DNA of 64,000 bases from DRTC01 sp964521025 (GTDB taxonomy: Bacteria > Cloacimonadota > Cloacimonadia > Cloacimonadales > TCS61): NCBI GenBank assembly GCA_964521025.1, contig CAZFPK010000007.1, positions 42,425 through 106,424 of the forward strand, written 5' to 3'. The notes under the pieces were generated by a model that saw only the letters and a list, made by a program, of their open reading frames with translations, was not told the origin of the DNA and did no database searches. The position numbers were made by a program, and so were the translations under genes. This document shows positions 44,118-54,011 of this stretch, one piece after another. The stretch's first letter is position 1, and the number at the start of each line of letters is the position of its first letter.

Positions 44118-45359
44118 TTAAAAACTAACCAATAATCGTGCCAGGAAAAAATTAAAATCATCATTCCCTTCAAAATCACCTTTTCCATCGGCAAAATCGG
44201 AATTGTCAACAAAAATATAATTTGTCATCAAACGGACATTCGGATTAGCATACCAGTTCAAAGCAATAGTAAAATTATTTGCTTTCCCGCCTTTGATCCG
44301 TTCACCTTCAATTTCTTCTCCCGCAGGATGTTGATAATTCATATCCGTTAAGTTCAGATGACTGTAGCGAAAAGCAAATTCAAAAGCTCCGTTCTTTCTT
44401 TTTGGAATAACCTGTCCGAACTCGCCTTCTTTGGAATTATAAATTCGGGACTCTCCCGTGATGAAATAACTCAAAAATGCATAAAGTCCCTGGAATTTCA
44501 ATTCCTGGGCATCTTCCAATCTTTTAACATTTGTCTGAATTAATTCGCTTTGCAAAGAAACGGGACCAAAAACAACCGCTCCTTCCAAGCCACAAACCGT
44601 CCAGAAATCAATACGATCGATATCATCCGTATCGACAAATTGGATAGGAGCGACATTTGACTCGGGATAGGAATCAAATTCCGTAATTTCGCTTTTATTG
44701 TCAGGTTTCAACTTCAAAAAAGAGCCGCCGAAATGCAATGTTTTCCGGTTCAGGTTTAATGGAGCAAAAGCAATGCGAGAAGCATAATTAAGGGATTGAC
44801 TAAGATGTTTATTGTCTTTCCTATCATTCCATAAGGCAATTTGCTGTCCGAAAATTCCAGAGGAAAAGTGCCAGAAATTTCCCCAGTAAGTGAAAGCAGT
44901 TCCCATAATTCTACCAGAGGTGAAACAGTTCGGGTAAGCTCTTTCCGGGAAAGTCAATAAGCGGGAACTGGTCAATTCTTCCAGACTGAACGGAGGTTTG
45001 AAATTCCCGAATTTGATAAATCCGTTTTTGAAAAAATCGTAACTCATCCATAAGTCTTTGATCTCTATCTCATTGTTGGCAACATCGATGTCGAATTCAG
45101 CATTCCATTTTTTCCAGAGTTTGGACTTAATAGCAAACCTTGCTCGACGAACAGTGAAACCATTCCCAATCTCGGTTTTGTTCTCTTCATAAAAAGCCGC
45201 ATCGAGATACATACGAACATCTAACCTGGTTTGGAAAATTCCATTTTTTGATTTCCATTCCAGGAAACCGTTATCCCAACCGGTTTTGCCGGAATTTTCT
45301 TTGGCAGGCAAATTTACCAAAAGCAAAATAAGTGTAAACAGGAATAGTTTTTTTTGCAT
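44118..45359 (-). CDS. Phosphate-selective porin O/P-like outer-membrane protein
   Basis: 413 aa. Signal peptide 1-20. Barrel strands follow the OprO/OprP pattern: VRRARFAIKSKLWKKWNAEF, IKDLWMSYDFFKNGFIKFGN, FKPPFSLEELTSSRLLTFPE, FNFFLARLLVSF at the aromatic C-terminus. In that family the trimer passes phosphate or polyphosphate, but annotation is often loose. It lies between a tripartite-type transporter (tctA, tctCB) and a lamin-tail lipoprotein, so it may admit the carboxylate substrate of that transporter. Confidence 0.85.
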   Translation of the reverse strand: MQKKLFLFTLILLLVNLPAKENSGKTGWDNGFLEWKSKNGIFQTRLDVRMYLDAAFYEENKTEIGNGFTVRRARFAIKSKLWKKWNAEFDIDVANNEIEIKDLWMSYDFFKNGFIKFGNFKPPFSLEELTSSRLLTFPERAYPNCFTSGRIMGTAFTYWGNFWHFSSGIFGQQIALWNDRKDNKHLSQSLNYASRIAFAPLNLNRKTLHFGGSFLKLKPDNKSEITEFDSYPESNVAPIQFVDTDDIDRIDFWTVCGLEGAVVFGPVSLQSELIQTNVKRLEDAQELKFQGLYAFLSYFITGESRIYNSKEGEFGQVIPKRKNGAFEFAFRYSHLNLTDMNYQHPAGEEIEGERIKGGKANNFTIALNWYANPNVRLMTNYIFVDNSDFADGKGDFEGNDDFNFFLARLLVSF

Positions 45360-45407
45360 TTTTTACCTCTTGTATCCCCATCGTCCCGATGGGTTTTTAT
45401 CTTTTTT

Positions 45408-45480
45408 AGCCACCAAGAACACGAAGAATCGCGAAAAATTTATTCTTTCTCTTCGTATATTTTTAGTGAACTTCGTGGCT
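45408..45480. repeat. Interspersed CCACCAAGAACACGAA...GAACTTCGTGGCT repeat
   Basis: Second, better-preserved copy of the repeat at 43062-43123; the ends AGCCACCAAGAACACGAAG and CTTCGTGGCT are complementary in part. A small CCCATCG/CGATGGG hairpin with T-run sits just left of it (45377-45393). Confidence 0.65.
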
Positions 45481-45518
45481 AATTTCCATTTTTCTAAATC
45501 CGGCAGCTGCCGGATGAG

Positions 45519-46991
45519 TTACTTAGCTTTCCTCATCTTAATAATTGGAATGATAAATGATAAAATTGCCAGGGATAGTATTAACAAGCTGGCGATTCTC
45601 GCGAAAAATATTCCGTAACCTCCCATCATAACTGCTCTGCGGAAATTAGTTTCGGCAATGTTACCCAAAACTATTCCGAGAATGATCGGAGCAACCGGAT
45701 AATCAAACCGCCGCAAGATCCACCCAAAAATGCCGAATCCGAGACAAGCAATCATATCGAACATCGAATACCGAACAGCGAAACTGCCGACAATAGAAAC
45801 CGTGAAGATGAGCGGAAAAAGTATTTTCTTGGGAATCGCGGTAACTTTTATCCATAACCTGCTACCGAATAATCCGAGGATCAACATTACCAGGTTAGCA
45901 ACGAGTAAACTGGCAAATAGACCGTAAATGATTTCCGGGTTGTTTTTGAAAAGTAAGGGTCCGGGAGTCAGATCATGGATCATTAAAGCTCCGATAAGAA
46001 CGGCTGTCGAAGCGCTTCCCGGAATACCGAGAGTGAGCAGCGGCACTAATGCTCCGCCAACTGAACTGCTGTTTGCAGCTTCGGCAGCTGCGACTCCATC
46101 CAGACTTCCCTTTCCGAATTTCTCAGGTTCTTTGCTGGTGCGTTTTGTTATATCATAAGAGATAAAAGAAGCGATGGTTGCTCCTGCTCCAGGGAAGATG
46201 CCGATCAGTGTTCCTAAAACAGAAGAGCGGATAATCGTGAATTTCAGTTTCCAATAATCCAAAAAAGAGGGCCATTTAGTTTTTTCCAGTTCTACTTTCC
46301 TGCTTTTAAAATTCTGTTCCTCCAGTTGTTTGAAAACTTCGCTTAAAGCAAAAAGTCCGATCAAAGCCGGGATCAGGGAAAAGCCGTCGTAGAGATGAAC
46401 CGAACCGAAAGTAAAGCGACTCACTCCTGATATTGGATCGATCCCGATGGTGTTGAGCAAGAGTCCAAATAAAGCGGCAATAAATGCTTTAAGCCAGTTT
46501 TTCCCACCGAGAGAAGCAACGGTTGTCAGTCCGAAAATAGCGAGTGCGAAATATTCTGCAGGATGGAATTTAACAGCAATCTTTGCCAGCTGAACGCTGA
46601 ACAGGATCAAAATAATAGTGCCGATAAATCCACCGATCGTCGATGAGATCAAAGAAACTCCCAATCCCATTCCGGGTTTTCCCTGTTTCGTAAGCGGATA
46701 ACCATCGAAGGAAGTTACGACCGCAGATGGTGTTCCCGGTGCATTGATGGTTACAGCGGTTATGGAGCCGCCGTAATTAGCGGAAATATAAATGGCAACA
46801 AGCAGGATCAAAGCAATTGTCGGAGACATCGCATAAGTGAACGGAACAAGCAGAGCAACTCCCATCGAAGGAGAAAGTCCCGGCATCGCACCTGCCATTA
46901 TTCCTAAAACAACTCCGATAACGATGAATAAGAGCGGCTGCCAGGCGAGAACGAATCCGAAACCTTCCACCAGATTTGATAATAACTCCAT
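45519..46991 (-). CDS. TctA-family large permease of a tripartite tricarboxylate-type transporter
   Basis: 490 aa from ATG 46991 (MELLSNLVEGFGFVLAW) with CGAGG upstream. Typical TctA signatures: GIMAGAMPGLSPSMGVALLV, ISANYGGSITAVTINAPGTP, YPLTKQGKPGMGLGVSLISS, IGIFPGAGATIASFISYDIT, TLGIPGSASTAVLIGALMIH and about 11-12 membrane segments. It moves carboxylates such as citrate or tartrate into the cytoplasm using an ion gradient with TctB and a periplasmic TctC. The partner subunits are encoded upstream as a single fused protein (47385), separated by a palindromic element. Confidence 0.95.
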   Translation of the reverse strand: MELLSNLVEGFGFVLAWQPLLFIVIGVVLGIMAGAMPGLSPSMGVALLVPFTYAMSPTIALILLVAIYISANYGGSITAVTINAPGTPSAVVTSFDGYPLTKQGKPGMGLGVSLISSTIGGFIGTIILILFSVQLAKIAVKFHPAEYFALAIFGLTTVASLGGKNWLKAFIAALFGLLLNTIGIDPISGVSRFTFGSVHLYDGFSLIPALIGLFALSEVFKQLEEQNFKSRKVELEKTKWPSFLDYWKLKFTIIRSSVLGTLIGIFPGAGATIASFISYDITKRTSKEPEKFGKGSLDGVAAAEAANSSSVGGALVPLLTLGIPGSASTAVLIGALMIHDLTPGPLLFKNNPEIIYGLFASLLVANLVMLILGLFGSRLWIKVTAIPKKILFPLIFTVSIVGSFAVRYSMFDMIACLGFGIFGWILRRFDYPVAPIILGIVLGNIAETNFRRAVMMGGYGIFFARIASLLILSLAILSFIIPIIKMRKAK

Positions 46992-47006
46992 AGAACCTCG
47001 AAAATA

Positions 47007-47376
47007 AACAGCGAACAAGTGCGAACAATAACGAACTTATTTAATTGCGAAACACACAAAATACTCTAAAAAAAAGCAATACGGCTTCTTTCCGAAGCTT
47101 CTTTCAAAAAATTTTAAAAAAATAAGATTCGGAAAGCTCTTTCATTTACATTACAAAAATTTTTTTACCTCGAAAATCACAAAAAATGAGATATAACATC
47201 AACACAGCAAAATTTTGTTTTCCCTGTTTGTTCTGTTAGTTTTGTTCACATTAGTTTTCTATATATCTTTCCGAATCTTAGTAGCAAGAATTCCTTTGGT
47301 GGAAGCTTCGGAAAGTGTCATATTCATTTATTTCATTCTTTATTTTGTTCGTAATTGTTCGTATTTGTTCGCTGTT
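47007..47376. repeat. 370-bp palindromic element between tctA and tctCB
   Basis: Outer ends AACAGCGAACAAGTGCGAAC.. (47007-47036) and ..TTGTTCGCTGTT (47347-47376) are complementary at 27 of 30 positions. Inner pairs CTTTCCGAAGCTTC/GAAGCTTCGGAAAG and TAAGATTCGGAAA/TTTCCGAATCTTA are perfect. It encodes nothing. It may be a MITE or two opposed copies of a short repeat, and could affect tctA expression from the upstream gene. Confidence 0.65.
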
Positions 47377-47384
47377 AAATTTTT

Positions 47385-48902
47385 TCAAAAAACAACCTCG
47401 ATCAATTTTCCAACCGGGAAAGGAACAAACAAAATCCGGTAGAAAATAAAATAAGAAAACAAAACCCAACCGCATGAAATCAAGATGATAGGCAAATACT
47501 TTCGATACCCGAGCAGGTAAATTCCCAGGAAAACAAATAAGAAGGAACTGAGAAAATAACCGAGATAAAAAATACTGAACAGATACAATACAAGCAGGAG
47601 CACAAATTTGAAAACCGTGTTTTTATCTCCATTTTGTATCATCTTTTCCTTCTTCTTTAAGACATCAATCAGCAGATAAAGATTGAGCGGGATCAACAGA
47701 AAGATCCATAATCTCGGAACAACGGACGGTCCGACTTCATCGTTGGTCGGGAAAGCGAAGGTGAGCAGGAAAAAAATGAATGCCAGGAAGATGAAAAATA
47801 GAGGGATCATAATTTGTCCGAGATAATCCTTTTTTTTGGAAAAGAAAAGTAAAAAAGCAACTGCAAGTAAAATGAGCAAAACAGTTAAAAGTAAAAATTG
47901 AAGAGGTTTTCCGGAAGCGAGTTTTGCCAGAATATTTTCATTTTCAGCCTGGATGATCCCGATCTTCCCGAGATAATGAGTGAAATCCTGCAGATCTTGC
48001 TGCACGATTTCCGTGAATTTTTCGGAATCATAATAAACGACATCGATCCCGCTTTTTTCCCAGAACTCTCGCCATTCCGGATCGTTAGTTACATTCTGAA
48101 AAAGATGATCATACCATTTTTTGATCTTATCCGGAATTCCTTTCCGGAACACGAATCCGCGCCACATATATTCATTATCGAGTTCAGTTATGCCAAAATC
48201 CCGAAAAACAGGAGTATTTGGAAATTTCGCTAATCTTTCCTGGGAAGAAATAACCGCGACATTGAGATCAGGATTTCCGAGAACTTCACCGGGATTTCCA
48301 ACATAAGCGATTCCCTGTTTTCCGAGAAGGGCAGATCTTGCTTTGCCGCCGCTTTTAAAAGGAATCCATTTTGCTTTTATATCAAAATTTTCCCAGATCT
48401 TCAACGCCGTAACATGATCGAGTCCACCGTTTGCGGGTCCGAGCCAGAGTTGGTGACCGTTTTTTTCCTCAGCATCTTTAACGACATCTTCCCATAAAAA
48501 ATTTTTCTGCTGAAGATTGGTGATCACACATTCCGGATCAGCCATCATCAGTGCCGCCCAATCTATGGCATCAATATAAACTTCTCCACCGGAGGAAACG
48601 ATCTTGGAAATATTGGATTTGGTGCAGGCAAGAATTGTATAACCGTCGGCAGGTAATTGGAGAAGTCTTTTGATGGCAACGATTCCACCGGCTCCGGATT
48701 TGTTTTCAACGACGAAAGTAGCGTCCGTATATTTGTTAGCGATGTCGGTAAATTTTCTGGCAGTGATATCGATCAATCCGCCCGGTCCGGTATAAACTAT
48801 AATTTTGACAGGTTTTTCAGGGAAACCGAATTCGTTGTTTTCCTGCTTACAAGAAATCAACAAAATAATAAATAATAAATTTATTAGAAATAATTTTTTC
48901 AT
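47385..48902 (-). CDS. TctC-TctB fusion: substrate-binding lipoprotein joined to small membrane subunit
   Basis: 505 aa. Lipoprotein signal with Cys18 (ILLISCKQ). Residues ~28-320 are a Bug/TctC-type binding protein (KPVKIIVYTGPGGLIDITAR, VVENKSGAGGIVAIKRLLQ, LGPANGGLDHVTALKIW, WRGFVFRKGIPDKIKKWYDH). A membrane segment (about 333-352) and four TctB/DUF1468-type helices follow (MIPLFFIFLAFIFFLLTFAF, VVPRLWIFLLIPLNLYLLID, FVLLLVLYLFSIFYLGYFLS, LPIILISCGWVLFSYFIFYR). The normal arrangement is separate genes; the fusion tethers the binding protein to the transporter. It pairs with tctA downstream. Confidence 0.9.
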   Translation of the reverse strand: MKKLFLINLLFIILLISCKQENNEFGFPEKPVKIIVYTGPGGLIDITARKFTDIANKYTDATFVVENKSGAGGIVAIKRLLQLPADGYTILACTKSNISKIVSSGGEVYIDAIDWAALMMADPECVITNLQQKNFLWEDVVKDAEEKNGHQLWLGPANGGLDHVTALKIWENFDIKAKWIPFKSGGKARSALLGKQGIAYVGNPGEVLGNPDLNVAVISSQERLAKFPNTPVFRDFGITELDNEYMWRGFVFRKGIPDKIKKWYDHLFQNVTNDPEWREFWEKSGIDVVYYDSEKFTEIVQQDLQDFTHYLGKIGIIQAENENILAKLASGKPLQFLLLTVLLILLAVAFLLFFSKKKDYLGQIMIPLFFIFLAFIFFLLTFAFPTNDEVGPSVVPRLWIFLLIPLNLYLLIDVLKKKEKMIQNGDKNTVFKFVLLLVLYLFSIFYLGYFLSSFLFVFLGIYLLGYRKYLPIILISCGWVLFSYFIFYRILFVPFPVGKLIEVVF

Positions 48903-49174
48903 ATTTTTACACTAATTTCCAAACTCCTGAAAATGGATATTTGCTTCGAGTTCTTTGATCTTACCAGTGTCCGGTCAGGTTTCAAATGACGGATGCGGAA
49001 AGTATCATAAATGTTTCGAGCCTGCCACGACCTCTATCGAATATTACCAAATTTTTACAAATAAAATTGCTTTAAAAATCCACCAGACCTTGATAAGCAA
49101 TAAGTCGTGAGTTTTATGTTAGTGGATATTTTCTCTTCATACTTAAAGAAAATCAGGATGATAACTATTTACAA
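48903..49174. other. Intergenic region, no feature recognised
   Basis: 272 bp between tctCB and the broken beta-helix gene, both on the - strand. It should contain the tctCB promoter. No strong hairpin or gene is visible. Confidence 0.4.
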
Positions 49175-51417
49175 TTATTCAGAACGATTATTTCCACCGG
49201 TTATTTTATAGAAATTTTTGTTATTCGTAATTGCTTTTGCATATTCAGTATTTCCAACTACAGTATCGATCACTGTAAAACTGCTAAATGGATTCTGACT
49301 TTCGTATATCTTATTAAAAATTGCTCCATCTCCATGATTCCAATCTAAATAATGGAATCATTTTCTGTTAAAATAGTCAAATCAGCGGGTTGATCTATAT
49401 AATCCGGCTGGTAATAACTTTCCGCACCAATATCCGGTAAAGTTCCGTCATCATCACGATTCCTTTGATATTGCCTGTCGTCGGTTCTAACCGCTACTGT
49501 TGCTCCCATATCGATACATGGAGAATTCCATTCCAAATTAAAATTTCCGTCATTATCATCCACAAACTGTGGATCACTGGCTAATATATTTCCATCAAAA
49601 TAAACATAACTGAATTGACCAACTATATATGAATCATCTCCATTGGTTAAATCACTATTATGGACTTGAACAATGCAACTTTCATCTGCAAATAGTTCCG
49701 GTGATGGATTCTGCCAGAAGATTGAATTATCAATATGAAAATTACAATTATTTGTGCAATAGATTGCACCTCCATTCAAGACAGATGCGGAATTTTGAAA
49801 AAAAGTATTATTAAAAAAGACAGGTGAAACATTAGTATGAAGATATACTGCTCCTCCGTTATTAAGTGCAGTATTATTATAGAAAATGATCTCTTCAAAA
49901 TTAGGATAACAATAGTTATAATACAGCGTATTCATAACAAAAACAGCACCACCTTCCGATGCTGTATTCGAAGTAAATCTTGTTCTTTTTATGAAAGGAG
50001 ATGACCAGTCAGACAGACACATTGCTCCGCCACCGCCGTTTGCAGAGTTATTGATAAACAGGCAATCTTCAAAATCAGGAGATGAATTTGTACAATATAT
50101 TGCTGCTGATCCACTTCCGGCATGATTAATAATTGTATGATTATAAGCAACTGAAAAATAAGTTCCCAAAATGGCTATGTCACCGGTAGTAAACCATTCG
50201 GGGATATGTTCATCGGGATTCCAGCTTTGATGTGAACAAAAATTAATTATTTCAGAACGAACATCAGGTCTTGAAGAAAGATAAGTATGAAGAAGCGGAA
50301 CACTTGAAATTACTCCACATGTATCGGCTATATAAGCATTTCCACCATAATCTCTTAAATTTAATCCTCCGGCAATCAAGCATTGAGAACCAAAGTTTGC
50401 ACAATCCGGATCATAGGTGTTATATTCATCAGAGTTATATGTTTCAGCATATTGATAACAATAAGCAGCAGATAATGCACCATTCCAATTGGGTTCTCTT
50501 ATTTCTTTCCTATTATATTTTTCATTTCGTTTCATATTAAAAAGTTTTTCCCCATTTTCTCTTCTTTTCCAAAGAATTTCAACCGTTCTCTGAATATAAA
50601 ATGGATCTGTTTTGAATTTTGGTTCTTTTTCATTATTCATGATTTCTATCAATATTTCATCTGCTCTATAGTCATTCATTAAAAAAAGACATCTTATTGT
50701 ATTTCTTCTAATTTCATTAATTGCTCTTTCTTTTACATATTCTTCCCGATCATATCCTTTTTCTTCACAGATTTTATTTAACATATACGATTCAGGATTA
50801 TAATCTCTATAATTTAGAGTATGCTCTAAATTCTAATTTTCGGAATCAGTTCTCCGGGCATAATATTCCAGTTTAGAGATTAACGAATCATCATAAACAT
50901 GCTCATATATCGAACTGATTTTGTATAAGGAAATACAGATTTCTACAATTAATGCCGGATATTGGCTATTAACGATAGGTTTTAATAAATCGAAGAAATA
51001 GTCATAATCCTTGTCTTTTATTACAGAGAAATTCTTTTCAACTGATTTTGGTAAAACTTCTAATACAAGTTTTTTTGTATCATTATCACCATGTTCTAAA
51101 AACTTCAAAACCATATTTAGTTCTCTAATATCGATTGCTTTATCTCCGATAACAATACGATAGAGCATATCGAATAAATTAAAAGACAATTGTTCATTGT
51201 CTTGAATTTTCTGATTAATCTTTTCAGAATACCAACTATCTTCATCGAGTGCAGGATGACTGTACAAAGATGAAGTACTATCTTTATTCTTTACCCTCTC
51301 ACTTTCTGAAATTTCGTCTGCTTCTACTAACACGACTAAGCTCACTAATAATAAGCTTATTAGAATTGTAACTTTGCTAAATATAATAAACCTCCAATTT
51401 TTTTCTTCCCAATTCAT
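49175..51417 (-). pseudogene. Broken secreted amidase / beta-helix protein
   Basis: Two open segments (51417 to a TAG at 50833-50835, and 50832 to a TAG at 49345-49347) are in the same frame and read as one protein. First comes a signal-like hydrophobic stretch (VTILISLLLVSLVVLVEA) and a helical HEAT-like region running across the TAG (SENxNLEHTLNYRDYN..MLNKICEEKG). Then an Amidase_6-like domain (YDPDCANFGSQCLIAGGLN, TGDIAILG, YNHTIINHAG), then right-handed beta-helix repeats (GGAVFVMNT, GGAIYCTNN). A -1 shift at ~49350 opens a frame to 49175 encoding LDWN, IYESQNPFSSFTV and NFYKITGG, the Fn3-like ending of the 34402 and 37801 proteins. So one gene carries two lesions. The start is also doubtful: GGAGG precedes an ATA codon rather than an ATG. 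Confidence 0.75.
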
Positions 51418-51570
51418 TAATTTTGTTAGTTTTTTATCAAAATATATTCCATCTAAGACAAAACAATTATAGAATTTTGATAATAATAACGAATATCCAC
51501 TAATATTCTTGTTTGTTTCATTGCACAAACAAGAATGATTGTGATACACCTGACATAAAAAAAACCTTCA

Positions 51571-53706
51571 TTATTTTTTCGCTTTCACATCCTTATTTTC
51601 CGGCACAGAAGAAACAATTGTCTTGGCAATATTTGAAGCATAAACATTGATCTGTTTGAGCAGGTCCATCAATTCCATGTGGATTTCATGAGTAACTACC
51701 GATTCGGATCGTTTCGTCCCGACTCGTTTCAGATGACTCGTTCTGAATTCCGATTCGAGTTGAATATATTTCTCATCTTTTTGCATTATACGGGCTGCTT
51801 CTTTTGTATCCATTTCTTTAAATGCATCTTTCAGCCTGCTGATCTGTTTCAATGCTTTAAGATGGTATTCTTTGATCTCTTCCTTTCCTTCCGGAGAAAA
51901 ATCTTCGTCTAAGTTTTGTTTTTTTGGAATAAGCGGAAGCACATTCTTATCGATAATATCAGCAATACTTTCGATATCATTGACGACAGACATCATAATA
52001 TAAACTTCATTCGCCTGTTCTTTGTTCAGGTCTTTACCGCTGACTTTGATCAGGTATTTCAGTACTTCTTCTTCGAGGAAATCGATCTTATTTTCCCGCA
52101 TGTGAATTCCCTCGACCAAAGTCAAAGTTGGATATTTTTCGTCTTTCTGCTCTTCTTCCATTAAAAAAGGATAGATAACATAACCCAGCATTCTCCTCAA
52201 AATTTTGATCATACGGGAAATTTCCGAACGAGCCAGATTCAAAGCGATAGCCGGAGTTGAGATCACATTATAATCGAGATGCCATAAAGAGGGTTTTGTG
52301 CCGCGTTCGTATTTCTTTTCCGGAAGGATCTTGAAAATGAATTTGGCAAAAATAGTGGTGAAAGGCAGGAATAATAAACCAAAACCAACATTAAAAATAG
52401 TGTGAGAATTAGCAATTTGCCGTGGGACGACCGCACTTTTTGCGGCAAAACCTGTAAGAGCAGTATCTGCGACCGGAGAGATAGAGCGGACAAATGCAGC
52501 AAAAGTCGGGATCCAGAAAATAAAAAGTAAAACTCCTGAAATTTTAAAGATGACATGAGCGATGGCGACTCTTTTGGCATCTCGAGAAGTTTTAATGCTG
52601 GCAAGTCCGGCCGTAATACAGGTTCCGATATTTGCTCCGAAAATTAACGGGATTCCGGCTTCGAGAGTTAATAAACCCTGGGATGCGAGAACAATTACGA
52701 TTCCGGTAAACGCACTGCTGCTCTGGATCAAGCCGGTAAAAATCGCACCGACTATTACTCCGAAAAGAGGATTTTCCAACTTTAAGAGAAGATTAATGAA
52801 TCCTTCATAAGAGCGGAGCGGATACATGGCTTTGGACATAACGCTCATCCCGAAAAAGAGGATCCCGAAACCGAGGATCGCTTCCCCGATATTTTTATAA
52901 GTGTCTTTGCGGGAGAACATATAAAGCAGGAATCCGACACCGATCATCAATAAAGCGTAATCCGTCAATTTGAAAGCGATAAGTTGAGCCGTGATCGTCG
53001 TTCCGATATCAGCACCGAGAATAACACCGAGTGATTGGGCAAAAGTCATCAACTCTGCCTGTACAAAACTGACCAGCATCACGGTTGTCGCACTGCTGCT
53101 CTGGATGATCATGGTAACGACTGCTCCGACGATTAAACCGATAAACCTGTTTTTCGTAAGAACAGACAAGATCGAACGCATTTTGTTCCCGGCTGCTTTT
53201 TTCATACCTTCGCTCATCATGTTCATTCCGAATAGGAAAAGTCCGAGTCCGCCGAGAACTCCTGTTATGAGGAAGAAAAGCCATTTCGCATCACGAGCTA
53301 TTAATGTGAAATAGACTAAATCGTTTATGCCTGTTTTGTTGATGATACGCGCGGAGCATTCATACTTTCCCGGTTTTGAGCCTAAAATGAAAAAATTCCG
53401 GGCAATTCCGTCTTTTCGTGTAAATGCTACTTCTTCTTCAAATTTCTGACCTTCAGCCCCGGAAGGTTTTGAAACGATATGAAAAGTTACAGGAATTCCC
53501 TCGACCGGTTCCAAATTCTCATCCACAACTTTGACCAATAACGGCTGCTGCACTTTCTTTCCAACCACATTGATCAAACTGAAGGACATGATGTTTTCGG
53601 CTTTTTGCAGCGAGATACTCTCCGGAACACTCGATCCGGAAGCGTTTAAGTAAATAAGAAAAAATGAAAGGATTAGTAAAATTTTAATTTTTTGAAACGA
53701 ATTCAC
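51571..53706 (-). CDS. Na/Pi cotransporter (NptA/PhoU-like) with N-terminal Ig-like domain
   Basis: 711 aa from GTG 53706, the better start (AAAAAGGA upstream, then signal sequence IKILLILSFFLIYLNASG); GTG 53742 adds 12 residues. Unusually, residues ~40-135 form a periplasmic Ig/Big_1-like domain (VKVVDENLEPVEGIPVTFHI, FTRKDGIARNFFILGSKPG). The transporter core has two inverted Na_Pi_cotrans repeats with QSSSATTVMLVSF and QSSSAFTGIVIVLA, and GADIGTT / GANIGTC. The C-terminal ~190 residues are a PhoU-like helical domain. It imports phosphate with sodium across the inner membrane. Upstream on the same strand lie a Ppx/GppA phosphatase and a CYTH-like protein, pointing to phosphate storage. Confidence 0.9.
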   Translation of the reverse strand: MNSFQKIKILLILSFFLIYLNASGSSVPESISLQKAENIMSFSLINVVGKKVQQPLLVKVVDENLEPVEGIPVTFHIVSKPSGAEGQKFEEEVAFTRKDGIARNFFILGSKPGKYECSARIINKTGINDLVYFTLIARDAKWLFFLITGVLGGLGLFLFGMNMMSEGMKKAAGNKMRSILSVLTKNRFIGLIVGAVVTMIIQSSSATTVMLVSFVQAELMTFAQSLGVILGADIGTTITAQLIAFKLTDYALLMIGVGFLLYMFSRKDTYKNIGEAILGFGILFFGMSVMSKAMYPLRSYEGFINLLLKLENPLFGVIVGAIFTGLIQSSSAFTGIVIVLASQGLLTLEAGIPLIFGANIGTCITAGLASIKTSRDAKRVAIAHVIFKISGVLLFIFWIPTFAAFVRSISPVADTALTGFAAKSAVVPRQIANSHTIFNVGFGLLFLPFTTIFAKFIFKILPEKKYERGTKPSLWHLDYNVISTPAIALNLARSEISRMIKILRRMLGYVIYPFLMEEEQKDEKYPTLTLVEGIHMRENKIDFLEEEVLKYLIKVSGKDLNKEQANEVYIMMSVVNDIESIADIIDKNVLPLIPKKQNLDEDFSPEGKEEIKEYHLKALKQISRLKDAFKEMDTKEAARIMQKDEKYIQLESEFRTSHLKRVGTKRSESVVTHEIHMELMDLLKQINVYASNIAKTIVSSVPENKDVKAKK

Positions 53707-53859
53707 AATTTTTCCTTTTTCCAACAATCCGATTTTATCCACTAATTACACGAATTTCACGAAACAAAAATAAACTCCAACTAAGTTAAGTTTGTAAGCG
53801 AGTCGATCCATCCATAAACATTTGATAGACCAATCCTCGAATGATCAGTGTTTTCATAT

Positions 53860-53885
53860 CGTTACCAATCCCCTGATTGGTAACG
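53860..53885. repeat. ACCAATCCCCTGAT hairpin repeat, copy 2
   Basis: CGTTACCAATCCCCTGATTG.. pairs to ..GGTAACG, the same family as 14934-14961 with compensatory stem bases. A second hairpin, CATTCCCAAA/TTTGGGAATG, follows at 53911-53960 and has a relative at 56194-56215 (CATTCCTAAATGGGATTGGG). Confidence 0.65.
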
Positions 53886-54011
53886 AAATTTAGTTTATAT
53901 CTGCGAAAAACATTCCCAAACGGGGTTGAGAAACGATCATGAAAACGGAATTTGGGAATGATAAACAATGATGGCAGTTCCACTGTGGGATTTCGAGATA
54001 ATATCATTTTC

